From: Leishmania mexicana MHOM/GT/2001/U1103
Taxonomy: Eukaryota; Euglenozoa; Kinetoplastea; Trypanosomatida; Trypanosomatidae
Direction: 5' to 3'
NCBI RefSeq assembly: GCF_000234665.1
Contig: NC_018320.1
Span: forward strand, 496,001-560,000
Length of the DNA stretch: 64,000 bases
Every line of letters begins with the position of its first letter. Positions within the stretch are counted from its first letter, which is position 1. Under the pieces are notes generated by a model. That model was not told where the DNA came from. It did not search any database and was given only the letters and a program-made list of their open reading frames with translations. Positions 19,924-30,072 of this stretch are shown here, piece by piece. The position numbers and the translations under genes were made by a program.

Positions 19924-21931
19924 GATGAGTGCGGTGTGTGCGTGTGTAGGTTTGGGTGGAAAGGAACAGGGGCGGTGCGTGCGTGTGCGTGTGCCCAAGC
20001 GAGAGCGAGGGAGCTAAGAGCAGCGGAGACTGGGTGAGGCTAAGCGAGTGCCACGTGTGCGTGTTGTGGGTGGGGGCGTCAGTGGAGGCAACCAGGAGCG
20101 TACACACAGGGTTTCGTAGAGGGAGAGCAGAACATAGAGGGCGAGGGTAGGAAACCAAGACGATACAGGGGCAACGTGTGCCAGAGACGACGCTGCAGCC
20201 ACTCCCTCCCTCGCTTCCCTTCCCGCCACAGGCCTCTGTGGCTCTTGTACGTGTGCAGCACAATGCCGAAAGCCAGGTGGGAAAGGGACGAAGTGAGGGA
20301 GAAGCACACGCACGACGACTTACCCCCCCTCTCCCTCACCCACACCCACACGGGTGACAGGCAGCGGGGAGGGAGAAAAGCGAGGGTGCCGTGAGGAGGA
20401 AAGGGAGGTGGGTGAGGAAGAGGACAACAAGCGAAGCTGCTCCATCGTTACTTGCAGCAGTCGACCTCCCTGTCCGTGTCGTCTCCGTGGGCGTGCGCGT
20501 GCGCCTGTTGCGTGGCACATGCGTGCCTCGTGTCCGAAAATGGCAGTCAAGAGAAATCTGTAACAGCTATAAGGGGCCGCACTGGCCGCTCCTCGGTGCC
20601 CCACACGCCTCTTCACCGCCGTCACGCTGACATCCCGCACGTTGCAGCACCCCTCTCCCTCGCATTACCGTTTCGCCAGCTTGCACTGGTTGTATCACCC
20701 TACTCGTCGACCAACGCACCCGTTTGCGTGAACGGGTGCCCGCCACGCACCGATGTGCGCCACGCGCGCCTCTCTCCGCCTCCGCTGCTCGGCTTCAGGA
20801 AGCGGTTCGGTGGGAGTGGGGCGTGTTTGCAGGAGAGATAGAGAGAGACACATACACGCACACAGATGGGGATGGATGTGGAGTGGTGGGGAGGGAGTGG
20901 GGGGGTGAGAGGGGATGGAGGAGGAGGAGGGCATGGTCGGTTAGTTACTACATAAGGGGAGAGGAGACAAAGAACAGTGACTAAGAAGAACAGAGATAGA
21001 CAGGGATCGAACGGCGCGCGAGACATCGAAGAGCGCGCGAGAGGGGAGAGAGAGCGAGGGACGGGGAGGGGGTCATGGCACGCGTACCACAACAACGCAA
21101 ACACATGAAAAAGGAAAAGTGAAAGGCAAGGGCGCCCAGAAGAGGTGAGTAGCACTCGGGGTACACACACGAACACGCAATCAAAGCGAGCGCCCCCCTC
21201 CCCAACGCTCAATCCTTTCCCCTCTATCATGCGGCGTGTGTGTGTGTGTGTGCGTCATGCGTCGCGTGCGGGAGATGTTCGACTTCCCCGCCTTTTTTTG
21301 GGTCCGGCGATGACGAAGTACTGCGTCTTAAGCGGTACAGGCGCACTCTGCGTGGGTGTTGGGGGGAGGGAGGGCGGCGGGTGGGCACGGATAGGGGAAG
21401 AGCCGACGGGAGGGCAGAGCACGGGCTAGCTTATAGGAAAGGAGAAGGGGGAGGGGGTGAAAGGAGAGGCACAGAGAGACACAAATGCGGGCATGGTCAC
21501 GGCAGGGGCCGGCAGTGTTGTTGCAGCAATGACAGCGCACGCACCGTACACCCTGTCAAAGCGCACGCCTACCGACCCCCCAACCATCGTTGCTCCCCCG
21601 TTCCTCCTCTCCTCGTGCCACCGACCCCCTCCCCCCATTCATGGTCTTTCGGCAGCACATTGGCCGCGAACCGACAACGTCTTCACATTCCGCCTGTTGC
21701 CTCACTCCGCACGCTCCACCTCTCCAGTGTCGTTCTCTCCCCCCGCTGTCCGTCACCCGAGCAACGCTCTTCGTTAAGCAGGTACAGCCTCTTCGATTTT
21801 AGTTAGCGCCTTGTTCACGGACCGGCACGAGTGATACAGGCGTGCCTGTGCCCGTGTCTGTAGACTTTAATACACAAACCCAGCGGAAGGTGGATCACAC
21901 GACGACACCGTTCGCATGCGGTGTCCTCATC
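19924..21931. other. region between the cytochrome c genes
   Basis: These 2008 bases hold the 5' flank of copy A (identical to that of copy B up to 20088) and the 3' UTR of copy B. Beyond the repeat the sequence is unique and rich in G-runs and GA tracts on the plus strand, with CCCCCTCC-type runs near 21190 and 21620. No other gene is supported. Confidence 0.6.
20014..20030 (-). promoter_or_regulatory. putative trans-splice acceptor, cytochrome c copy A
   Basis: On the minus strand GTCTCCGCTGCTCTTAG gives an AG at 20014-20015, about 90 bases upstream of the ATG. The same site occurs at 22364-22380 for copy B because it lies inside the duplicated block. Confidence 0.4.
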
Positions 21932-22438
21932 TTACTTGAGGGTCTCGAGGTACGCAATCACGTCGGCGCGCTCCTGCGGCTTCTTGATGCCGGCAAACGA
22001 CATCTTCGTGCCAGGCATGAACTTCTTCGGGTTCTCCAGGTACACGTCCAGCACTTCCGGCGTCCAGATTACGCCGGAATCGGCGTTCGCCTTGCTGTAC
22101 GTGAAGCCCTCGACCTTGCCGGAGGGGCGGTGGACGATGCCGAACAGGTTCGGGCCCACACCGTTGGAGCCACCCTTGGTGGCAGTGTGGCACTGGGCAG
22201 CGCGGCCCTTGAACAGCTTCTCGCCGCGCTCCACGTCACCAGGCGGCAGGGGAGGACGAGCCTTCGGCGGCATGATGAGTGCGGTGTGTGCGTGTGTAGG
22301 TTTGGGTGGAAAGGAACAGGGGCGGTGCGTGCGTGTGCGTGTGCCCAAGCGAGAGCGAGGGAGCTAAGAGCAGCGGAGACTGGGTGAGGCTAAGCGAGTG
22401 CCACGTGTGCGTGTTGTGGGTGGGGGCGTCAGTGGAGG
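21913..22438 (-). repeat. direct repeat, copy B, carrying cytochrome c
   Basis: The second copy of the 526-base exact repeat at 19563-20088. It ends at GTGGAGG; the following bases differ between the copies. Confidence 0.95.
21932..22273 (-). CDS. cytochrome c, copy B
   Basis: Sequence-identical to copy A: 113 residues, AAQCH haem site with Cys28 and His29, Met91 axial ligand. The start is the ATG at 22271-22273. As the upstream member in the direction of transcription it shares its 5' flank with copy A. Its 3' UTR starts to diverge 19 bases after the stop, so the two mRNAs should differ mainly in their 3' UTRs. In trypanosomatids this often gives different stage-specific stability; whether that applies here is not shown by the sequence. 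Confidence 0.97.
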   Translation of the reverse strand: MPPKARPPLPPGDVERGEKLFKGRAAQCHTATKGGSNGVGPNLFGIVHRPSGKVEGFTYSKANADSGVIWTPEVLDVYLENPKKFMPGTKMSFAGIKKPQERADVIAYLETLK

Positions 22439-23458
22439 GAGAGAGGGAGAGAGTCGACGATAGCGGGGATTTGGATGGGATGGCGGGGAAGGGGACGCAT
22501 AAGGCACGCCAAGCAGGACGGAACAGATATGCCAAAAGAGAAATACCGTAAGGTTTGCAGAGGAGAAGGCGGACAGCAGCGGATGGGAGCTGATGTGTGC
22601 ACGCACTGCGCTTCCATGTATCGCGCGCATGGTAGAGGAAACGCGAGGGAGGTAAGCGTGAGTGGCAGGCAGCCGCTACAGCCGAGAAGTGTGTGCGAGG
22701 GCGCGGGGAGGGGGGTGCCTTTCGGTGGCGGCGTTGGCGCTCGTCCTTCCTCCCCCGTTTCCTCAGTATCAATACACTAATGTAGGTCCGCGCACAACGG
22801 AGGAGAAGTTTGCCATGCGTGTCATGGCGAAGAGGAGCGGCTGCGTGACGGTGCCTCTGTTGGCCCCACTGCCCCCCTCCTTTTCTCTCTCGTTCTCTGC
22901 CTGCGCCGGACAGACCGTTCCGGACGCGCAAATGAACGAAACACGGGGGAGGTGTTGGCGTGAGGAGGGGAGGGGCGGGGTGGGAGGCTAGACACACACG
23001 CTACCCATACCCATACAAGTTACCGTGAGTGGGCGGAGACCTCGTCCTCTCCGTCTCGGCGACAAGCCACCGCCCAACCAACGATACTTCCCCCCCCCTC
23101 CCGCCAATGGTGAGGTGAAGAGGGAAGACGAAAGTTGTGTTACAACGGACCGAGGACAGGGTCTGCGCGCGGGTGCTGGAGGAGCGACAGAGTCGAGGAT
23201 GAGACAGAGGGGGTGGCTCAAGGCGTATATCGTTCGACATAGACACACGCGCACACAGCATCATCACCACCGCCCCGCGTGCGCCTCTCACCCCCCCGCT
23301 CCTCCCTTTCATACCCATCCCCATGAAAGAGGGGGAGACGGAGAGGGACTTGGTGGGGGTGGTACCGTGCGGCATGGCTCACCCAGAGAGTGGAAGGCGG
23401 GTGGGAGGGAAGAAGAGTAGCAGCAGCAGTGGTCGCCGCAACATCCACACAGACACAG

Positions 23459-23486
23459 TCACACACACACACACACATACACACAG
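23459..23486. repeat. CA microsatellite
   Basis: A CA run with one TA and two GA interruptions, in the 3'-flanking region of the LRR protein gene. Confidence 0.85.
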
Positions 23487-23689
23487 ACAGACCACCGACC
23501 GGCGCACATTGCACATAGGACGAGGGAAGAGGAGAAGAGAGAAGTAAGCAAGAGTCGGATGAGGAGGAGGAGGGCGCCGTCTGTCGTCATGCGATCAAAA
23601 GACGTGTGAGGAGAGCAAAAGAGGGTGGCGGAAAAGGGGAGAGGGGAGAGAGACTCAGAAAGATGGCGGTGCCAGCCAGCCAGCCACAC

Positions 23690-23738
23690 GCACACATGCA
23701 CACACACACACACACACACACTCACACGCACACACACG
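23690..23738. repeat. CA microsatellite
   Basis: An imperfect CA/CGCA run with a perfect core of about 20 bases at 23701-23720. Confidence 0.85.
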
Positions 23739-23987
23739 GAGGATGCGGAAACCATTTTGGTCGAAGAAGATAAGGGAGGGAGGGGGAGGCAGTGAGGTGC
23801 GGGGATAGCGCACCTGCAAAGACGTCCCTCGCCACCGCCCCTCGGGCTTCTTCTTCGCCACTTCGCACATGTGCACATATTTGGGTGGACGCACGCACGC
23901 GCCGAGGGAGAGGGAACATATCAACGCCCGGAGTAAGAGAAGGCAGAGAGGGGTGGGGGTGGGTGGATGGGGGAGGCGGGGAAGATG

Positions 23988-24023
23988 ACACACACACACA
24001 CACACGCGCACGCACGCACACAG
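23988..24023. repeat. CA/CGCA microsatellite
   Basis: A perfect CA core followed by CGCA units, about 300 bases downstream of the LRR gene stop codon. Confidence 0.85.
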
Positions 24024-24321
24024 ACATAAACATGCTTCACGTAAGAGGCCACGATACAAGCCGACGTTCAGAGAATCGATGTGTGTGTGTGTGTAAAGGA
24101 CACCTCTCCCCCTTTCTACATGCGTACATTCAGCACGCCGTTACGGCCGCGGTTATGGCCCCCCTTTCCCCCAAGCGTTGTTGCTCCTGTTGCGCAGTGT
24201 CTCCCACTCGCTCTTCTCCCCGAGTGCTCTTCAGAAGTGGAGTGGAGACAACTGGCTAAAGAGCTGCAGCAGTCCCTGGGGTATATGGAGTAGCAGACGC
24301 GCGCACAAGGACCAGGGGCAT

Positions 24322-27300
24322 CTACTCGCGTTGGTCCGTTTTGTGTGAAAGGCCTTCGCCGCCATCGTTGGCGATGAAGGAGACACGACGCCGTCTGGGC
24401 ACACGAAACTGGGCCGGGGCCACAGAGCTGTCCAGCAGCGTGCTCCCCTCGCGCACGTTCGAGTCTTCGAACAGGCGGCTGCGTTCCACCGCGCCGTTGA
24501 CGTCCTCGTCCTTGACGTCGTCCTCGGCGCGCGTATTGGTGATGCCCAGCACCTTCAGCTCCGGCAGGTTGGCCACTCCCTTCAGCCCCACCTTCGTGAC
24601 GTATGTGTGGTTGAGGCGCAACTCTCGCAGACGACGGCAGGTGCGCAGGCACGTCAGGTCTGAGATATGGCGGTTGTCGCTCAGCTCGAGCACTTCGAGT
24701 GCTGGTAACGTGCCCAGGGATTTAATGGTGCTGTTGCGCAGAAGCCGGCAGCACCTGAGGTACAGCGTCGTGAGCGACGTGGATCGTTCAAGAAAGGCGA
24801 GATCTTGGACGGAACTGTTCGTCAGGTCAAGCGTCGTCAAGCACGGCATTGTGTTCACGCCCGTCAGGCATGGAGATGTCACACAGCACTCTAGCGCCGG
24901 GGCTGGCCCCTTGCTGTCGCGCCGCTCCTTCCACCGCCAGACGAGCGTCTGGAGTCGCCACTTTGATTGCAGCAGTGACCCGATGTCCTCCACGACAGTG
25001 TCGCTGATGTCGAGGTGCTGCAGCGCGAGCAACTGATCGATGCGGCCGAGGTTGAAGCCGCGAGCGTTGCGGTTTGACTTGACAAGGATCTTCTTGAGGG
25101 ACGTGGCGCCGCCGACAAGAAACTGTAGCGATATGATGCTTGTCTGAGAGATGTCCACCGTCTCCAGCGTAGGGATCTTCTCGATACCGCGCAGACCGTC
25201 GACCGTGACGAGTGTCTCGACGATAATGAGCTCGCGGAGCGCTCGCAGCTCCTGCAGGAGACGCAGATCATAGACATCCGTGAAGGAGAGGTCGAGGGAG
25301 GTGAGGCGGCGCAGCGTAAGGATGTCCCCAACGATGCCGAGCAGCCCGCTCGCCGCGTTCGACGGGCTGTTGGCGTCCTCCTCGTCGCTGCCGTCGAGGA
25401 TGTCAGTTAGATTCGTGATGACGAGCGTCTCGAGGGTCCCGGCGAGCTGAGCGATGCTGCCGATGCCGCTGTTGTCGACGCGCGTGCGGCGCAAAATAAG
25501 GTGCTTGAGCGACTTGCTGTGGCAGAGCGAGTGAAAGCTGCGGATTGTGTTGAAGGACATGTCGATCGACTCGAGCGTCGGAATACTGGCGAGTCCCGAA
25601 AAGCCCGCCTCGGTGTCGCACCAAGCCACGGAGCTGTCAGGCGTTACGCCGTCCATCTGCGCCCGCCGCTGCTGTATGATGTCGTGGCAATTTTTGAGGC
25701 TGAGCCACTGCGCGCGCAGCCACTTGAGAGAGTGACTCTTCTGCAGCACGGACAAGTTTGTGACTTTCGTGGTGCTCACATCGAGTGTGCTGAGTCGCGG
25801 CATCTCGCTGACGCCAAGGAGGCCGTCGTCCGTGATGTGGCAGCTGTACGCGATGAGTGTCTGGATGGAGCGCGATTTGGCAATTTGTGTCAGCGACGTC
25901 ACCTTGGTACGCGCAACGTTCAGCAGCGTCAGAGTCGACACCCGCTCCAGCCCGGCGAGGCCTTGGCTGTCCACGCGTGTGCCGTTGAGGTAGAGGTCAT
26001 TGAGAGAGTGGCTGGCGGCGAGGCACGTCACATCGCTGATCGGGGTCATGCCCAAGTCAAGTCGACGCAGCCGCAGCAGCTTCTCCAAACCCCAAACACC
26101 TTCGTTTTCCAGAGGTGAAAACTGCGCGTCGATCTCCTCGATCCCGCAGGGCCGCCCGTTCGACCGCACTGTCGGCGTCACGAGTGGCGCCAGCGTTGTC
26201 AAGCAGCGCATGTGCGATACACAGATCAACTTGAGCGTCGGAATATCGGCCAGCCCGCGCAGCCCCTCGCTGGGGATGGTGCTACCTTTCAGGTTCAGCA
26301 CACGGAGCGTCAGTGACTGGGCGAGAATCGAGCCGATGCTGCTGAACGTGGACATGGACAGGTTCAAGTCCTCCTCCTTCAGGTACGAGTTGAGCGCAGC
26401 TGTCTCCGCGTCGCTGCCCAGGATCGCGCTGTCTACGGAGGATCGGTGCTGCCCATTCGCATTACGTCCGGCGGCCGTCGTTGCGCTCGAGTTGACACGC
26501 GCCGGTGAGTAGCGACCGTTGTGGTTCAGCGCAGAGTCCGGGCACTGCGCCGAGCCACGACGACTACTGTCATCATTCAACGATGAGGTCTTCATCGGGG
26601 CCGTACCGGGTGAGCTTTGCCCCGCAGCAGGACCGTTGTTGATGGGTTTCACTGGCTTCGCAGCTGCGGCGGCAGTGGTGGCCGCCGCGCCGCTCGGGCT
26701 GCTGTTTCCGGGCCGCTCGTCGGTGAAGCTGAAGACACGCAGCGCAGTGGGTGGGGAGTGGTCGCCAGCTCCGCTGGTGCTGGCGTGTGACTGACGATGC
26801 GGCCCTCCGTCGTGGCGATCGCCGGAGCGGCTTGGCGACCCTGGCGGGCATCCGCTCGATGCGTCGTGATTCTGCGACGGCTTGACGTTTGCCACCCGAG
26901 CAGGGGCTTCCGCGTTGACGTTGCCGAGCTCATTCATGATCTGGCTCTTGCGCAGTCCGGGTAGCGTCGGCTGGCGCACCGGGTGCGAGGCCGCGGCGCT
27001 GCTGAAGCTGGACGTATCGTTGACGGTGACTTTGTCGGCTGTCGTTTGCCAACTGTTGCTGCTGCTGCTATGGAGGCGCTTGCTGTCGTTCACCAGGCCA
27101 CAGCGACCACCAGATGAGCCCGTCGACACCGATGAGCTCTCTTGTATCTCAACGGCCGAGTACACTGGGTCCACCGCCAGCGACGGAGATAGCGAAGGCG
27201 TCAGCCCTATCTGTGGCCTCCCCACAGCGGACCGTACGTTTTTCTGGGCGCCTGCGCCGCTGCCTTGTGCGTAACGGTCTGGGAGGCTCGGCATAGCCGG

Positions 27301-28455
27301 CGACGAGGTGCGTGGAGACGGTGGTAGCTTGACCGCTACGATCTTCGGTTTGCCAACCACTATATTGGCCGGTCGCGGCGTGGCGATGATGGGCGGCGTG
27401 CTCCTGTCGTCCGACGGCGAGGTTGAGGACGACGCTATCTGGCTCTGCGACGCTACCGCCGGCAAGGAACGGGCCGGCCTGAGCTGCTGCTGCTCCGGCT
27501 GCACGGTGCGCGGCAGCCCGCATTGCGGATCTTGAGCTAAGAGGTGCGGCGAGGCCTCCGTGTGACGAGCGCTGCCGTTCTCTGAAGAGTTGGCAGGTGC
27601 TGATGGGGGTGAGTGGCTCCCGCTGCTGCTGCTGCTGCTGCTGCCGCTGCTGCTGCCGCTTTTATGTTTGGCTTTGCTGGGTGAGGCCTGGAGCGGGTTG
27701 GACTTTGGCGGTGACTCAGAGGGCGCTGACCATGTGGGGTGGGCAACAGGTAGCATGACCATGGACGGCTCCTGCGAGGCGGCGCAGTTGCTACGGCGGC
27801 TGCTGTGGGTCTTCTCTTTCGCATTCTCCTCCAGCACCCGAGCGTTGAACTTCTTAAAGGCGTTCTGCATACCCTTCATGTCTCGCACAGACGCCGGCGC
27901 CGCCGCGTTGGCCGGCGCTGGTGGCGTGTGTGTGAGCGGCTGCCGTGCTACGGTCGGGTGCGGGGCGCGTGGGGGCGACAACCACGCATTGGGGGCGGGT
28001 GCATCGGGCAGTGTTAGATGCGACGTTGGCGTCGACGTTGGCGTCGACGCTGCTGGGGACGTGGCTGGGCTGCACCCGAGTGGAATCCGTGCGCTCCGTG
28101 ATATAGCGGTGTTCGCTCGCGTTGTCGCGGGGCCCTTCGCAGTGGCCAGCAGTCCGGCCAGGGGGGGAAGCTGCCTTGTAGAAGCTGCACTAGCGCCCTC
28201 GGAGGCGAGACTCAAGCGGTCAGGCTTGACGTACCGAGGTTCGCTCGACGCGTGCACCGCGACACGCACCGCGTCTATTGAGTTGCTCGCCGTCGGCGGT
28301 GGCGTGTGCAACGTTGTGCCTGACAGACACACCTCGTCCGGAGCGATGTTGCGGCGACGTTCGTGGTTCATATTGCCGTCGGCATACAAAGTGCCGTTGT
28401 CTGGCGCGTTCATGCTCAGTGCGGGTGCCGGTGCTGATGACGCGCCCCGGTTCAT
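24322..28455 (-). CDS. leucine-rich-repeat protein with long disordered N-terminus (1377 aa)
   Basis: The first ATG is at 28453-28455 (MNRGASSAPAPALSMN); the frame upstream reaches only a TTG. Residues 1 to about 690 are Ser/Pro/Ala/Thr-rich and probably disordered, including GSSSGSSSSSSSGS at 267-280 and a short charged helix-like patch (KKFNARVLEENAKEK, 201-215). From about 700 to 1310 the chain is a leucine-rich-repeat array with units such as LRRLDLGMTPISDV, LNDLYLNGTRVDS and LTTLYLRCCRLL, spaced about 23 residues, of the kind that forms a curved protein-binding solenoid. A short charged tail follows. No signal peptide, GPI signal or kinase domain is seen, so it is probably cytosolic or cytoskeletal. 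The partner is unknown. Confidence 0.9.
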   Translation of the reverse strand: MNRGASSAPAPALSMNAPDNGTLYADGNMNHERRRNIAPDEVCLSGTTLHTPPPTASNSIDAVRVAVHASSEPRYVKPDRLSLASEGASAASTRQLPPLAGLLATAKGPATTRANTAISRSARIPLGCSPATSPAASTPTSTPTSHLTLPDAPAPNAWLSPPRAPHPTVARQPLTHTPPAPANAAAPASVRDMKGMQNAFKKFNARVLEENAKEKTHSSRRSNCAASQEPSMVMLPVAHPTWSAPSESPPKSNPLQASPSKAKHKSGSSSGSSSSSSSGSHSPPSAPANSSENGSARHTEASPHLLAQDPQCGLPRTVQPEQQQLRPARSLPAVASQSQIASSSTSPSDDRSTPPIIATPRPANIVVGKPKIVAVKLPPSPRTSSPAMPSLPDRYAQGSGAGAQKNVRSAVGRPQIGLTPSLSPSLAVDPVYSAVEIQESSSVSTGSSGGRCGLVNDSKRLHSSSSNSWQTTADKVTVNDTSSFSSAAASHPVRQPTLPGLRKSQIMNELGNVNAEAPARVANVKPSQNHDASSGCPPGSPSRSGDRHDGGPHRQSHASTSGAGDHSPPTALRVFSFTDERPGNSSPSGAAATTAAAAAKPVKPINNGPAAGQSSPGTAPMKTSSLNDDSSRRGSAQCPDSALNHNGRYSPARVNSSATTAAGRNANGQHRSSVDSAILGSDAETAALNSYLKEEDLNLSMSTFSSIGSILAQSLTLRVLNLKGSTIPSEGLRGLADIPTLKLICVSHMRCLTTLAPLVTPTVRSNGRPCGIEEIDAQFSPLENEGVWGLEKLLRLRRLDLGMTPISDVTCLAASHSLNDLYLNGTRVDSQGLAGLERVSTLTLLNVARTKVTSLTQIAKSRSIQTLIAYSCHITDDGLLGVSEMPRLSTLDVSTTKVTNLSVLQKSHSLKWLRAQWLSLKNCHDIIQQRRAQMDGVTPDSSVAWCDTEAGFSGLASIPTLESIDMSFNTIRSFHSLCHSKSLKHLILRRTRVDNSGIGSIAQLAGTLETLVITNLTDILDGSDEEDANSPSNAASGLLGIVGDILTLRRLTSLDLSFTDVYDLRLLQELRALRELIIVETLVTVDGLRGIEKIPTLETVDISQTSIISLQFLVGGATSLKKILVKSNRNARGFNLGRIDQLLALQHLDISDTVVEDIGSLLQSKWRLQTLVWRWKERRDSKGPAPALECCVTSPCLTGVNTMPCLTTLDLTNSSVQDLAFLERSTSLTTLYLRCCRLLRNSTIKSLGTLPALEVLELSDNRHISDLTCLRTCRRLRELRLNHTYVTKVGLKGVANLPELKVLGITNTRAEDDVKDEDVNGAVERSRLFEDSNVREGSTLLDSSVAPAQFRVPRRRRVSFIANDGGEGLSHKTDQRE

Positions 28456-30072
28456 CCGCTGCGGCGACTGGACCCGAATTCGGTGGAGAGCACGCCGGGA
28501 GGAGGATGGGAAGGACAGACGGCCGAGGAGGAGACCTGGAAACCAATACACACACACAGGATAAGGGAACAATGCTTGTGCACGGATGGAGAAGGGGGGA
28601 GGAAATGAGGAATGTCAGTAAGCAAACTCCGCGCGTTACTCCGTCGACGCGGCCAGCACCGACTCACCACAACCGTTGTAGCGGCAGCAGCGAGATGTGC
28701 AGACACACAGAGGAGGGGGGAGGGCGGGGGGTGGCACGCCGGAACGTGAAACAAGTGAAGCGACAACGGAGAGCTCAAGCAGAGCGAAGAAATAGAGAGG
28801 GAAGGACAACGCGTGAGACGTGGGACGTCCCAAGGGAACACGCAGTCAGAGGTTACAGCGGGATACGGCCGTTGCCACGCACATCTCTCGTCCAACGCGA
28901 AAGACACGAGCGAAGAAGAAAAAAATATACGAGGGGGAGGGGGATGGAGCAAACGACGGAAGTAATGAGAGAATGGGAATGATAGCAAGTCACCACGACA
29001 GCGACAACAGCCGCCGCCGCCGCCGCAGCGAAGGCACACACGTTGCCTTCTTTCGTCTCCTCCACTCGGCGCTACGCAACGGCGCGAAGAATGGTGTGGA
29101 GGGGGAGGGGGAGGGAGAGAGAGAGAGAGAGCGAGAGTAGCGGTCCCTTCTGGCTGCGCGTGTGTGGGAGGCGGGAGCAACGCTTCCGCAGCACCACCGC
29201 ACCCCTTCGTCGTCTTGTCAAGTCGACGCACCTGTTGTGTTGCTTATTCTTCAATCCGCGGGCGGAGGGGTGGGGGTGGGGGTGGGGCCTGCGATGCCTT
29301 CGCTACTCTATCTCGCTGTCGTGCTCCGTCCCCCAGTGTATGTGTGCGAGCGTACACCTGATGGGAGAGAAGAACGTATCGCAGTGGCCTCGCACGCGAC
29401 GTCGGCGCTGCCAGGAAGTTGTTACGAGTGTCTATGTGAGCAGTGGCGCTCGACAGGAGAGGGCGTCGATCTGGGCGGGTCCGAAGTCAGCTACAGATGC
29501 TCTTGCGTGAAGCCGGGGGCACTGGCGGTGACGTCTGCGCGGGCGAGAGGCATCGTATGTGTATGCGAGCGTGCGTGCATCACCGGGATGGGGTTCCCGG
29601 GACGTGAAGGGGCGAAGATGAGGCAGAGTAAGGAGAGAGGAGAGGTGAGGGGGGGAGGTGTAGTGGCCTGTGTCGGACCATCTTGTGCGAGTGGGAAAGG
29701 CGGCAGTCGCCGTGCACCTCCGCCGTGCGTGTAGACGTCGGGGGGGGGGGAGGGGTGTGCAGGCGCAAACAGGGTTGCGTACGGCACTCGCTTCGCTGCG
29801 CCAGTCACATCCCTCATTCAGTCGCCATGCACTTTGCCGGTTCGCTTTATGTTTAGCGTGCGCATCGCCCGGCTCAGCCCCTCGCTCACCGGCCGCCTAC
29901 CGAACACAACGCGCAGGCCTTCCGCCTCGACGGCGTCTTGCCTGTGACATGAAGATTTTACGTATGCCCCGGTTAGCGTGTTTAAAGCGGAAGCTCGGCA
30001 GCGTTGCCCCATGCGGAGAGGATATAGGGAGGGGGAACGCCAACCAGCATGCAGCGGTGGCGCGCTTCGCTG
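28456..30072. other. intergenic region with G-quadruplex motif
   Basis: These 1617 bases hold the 5' flank of the LRR gene and the 3' UTR of the 3749-residue protein gene. They contain GA-rich tracts, a GCC/CGC triplet repeat near 29005-29030 and a strong G-quadruplex motif. No gene is supported. Confidence 0.55.
29267..29287 (+). other. G-quadruplex-forming motif
   Basis: Four runs of 4, 5, 5 and 4 G separated by single T. One-base loops give one of the most stable intramolecular quadruplex types. It lies on the strand opposite the coding strand, so the transcript would carry the C-rich complement. Confidence 0.7.

Larger units (their letters stand above)
19563..20088 (-). repeat. direct repeat, copy A, carrying cytochrome c
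   Basis: These 526 bases are identical to 21913-22438 (offset exactly 2350). The repeat runs from 19 bases downstream of the stop codon to 165 bases upstream of the ATG. Outside it the two loci differ at once. This indicates a recent tandem duplication or continuing gene conversion over the coding region and 5' flank. Confidence 0.95.
22274..24321. other. intergenic region with several CA repeats
   Basis: These 2048 bases lie between cytochrome c copy B and the LRR protein gene, with CA microsatellites and GAGG and GGGTGGG tracts on the plus strand. No gene is supported. Confidence 0.55.

Noticed and set aside
27590..28564. 324-codon plus-strand frame
   Set aside because: It is antisense to the LRR gene with Leu runs complementary to CAG/AGC repeats.
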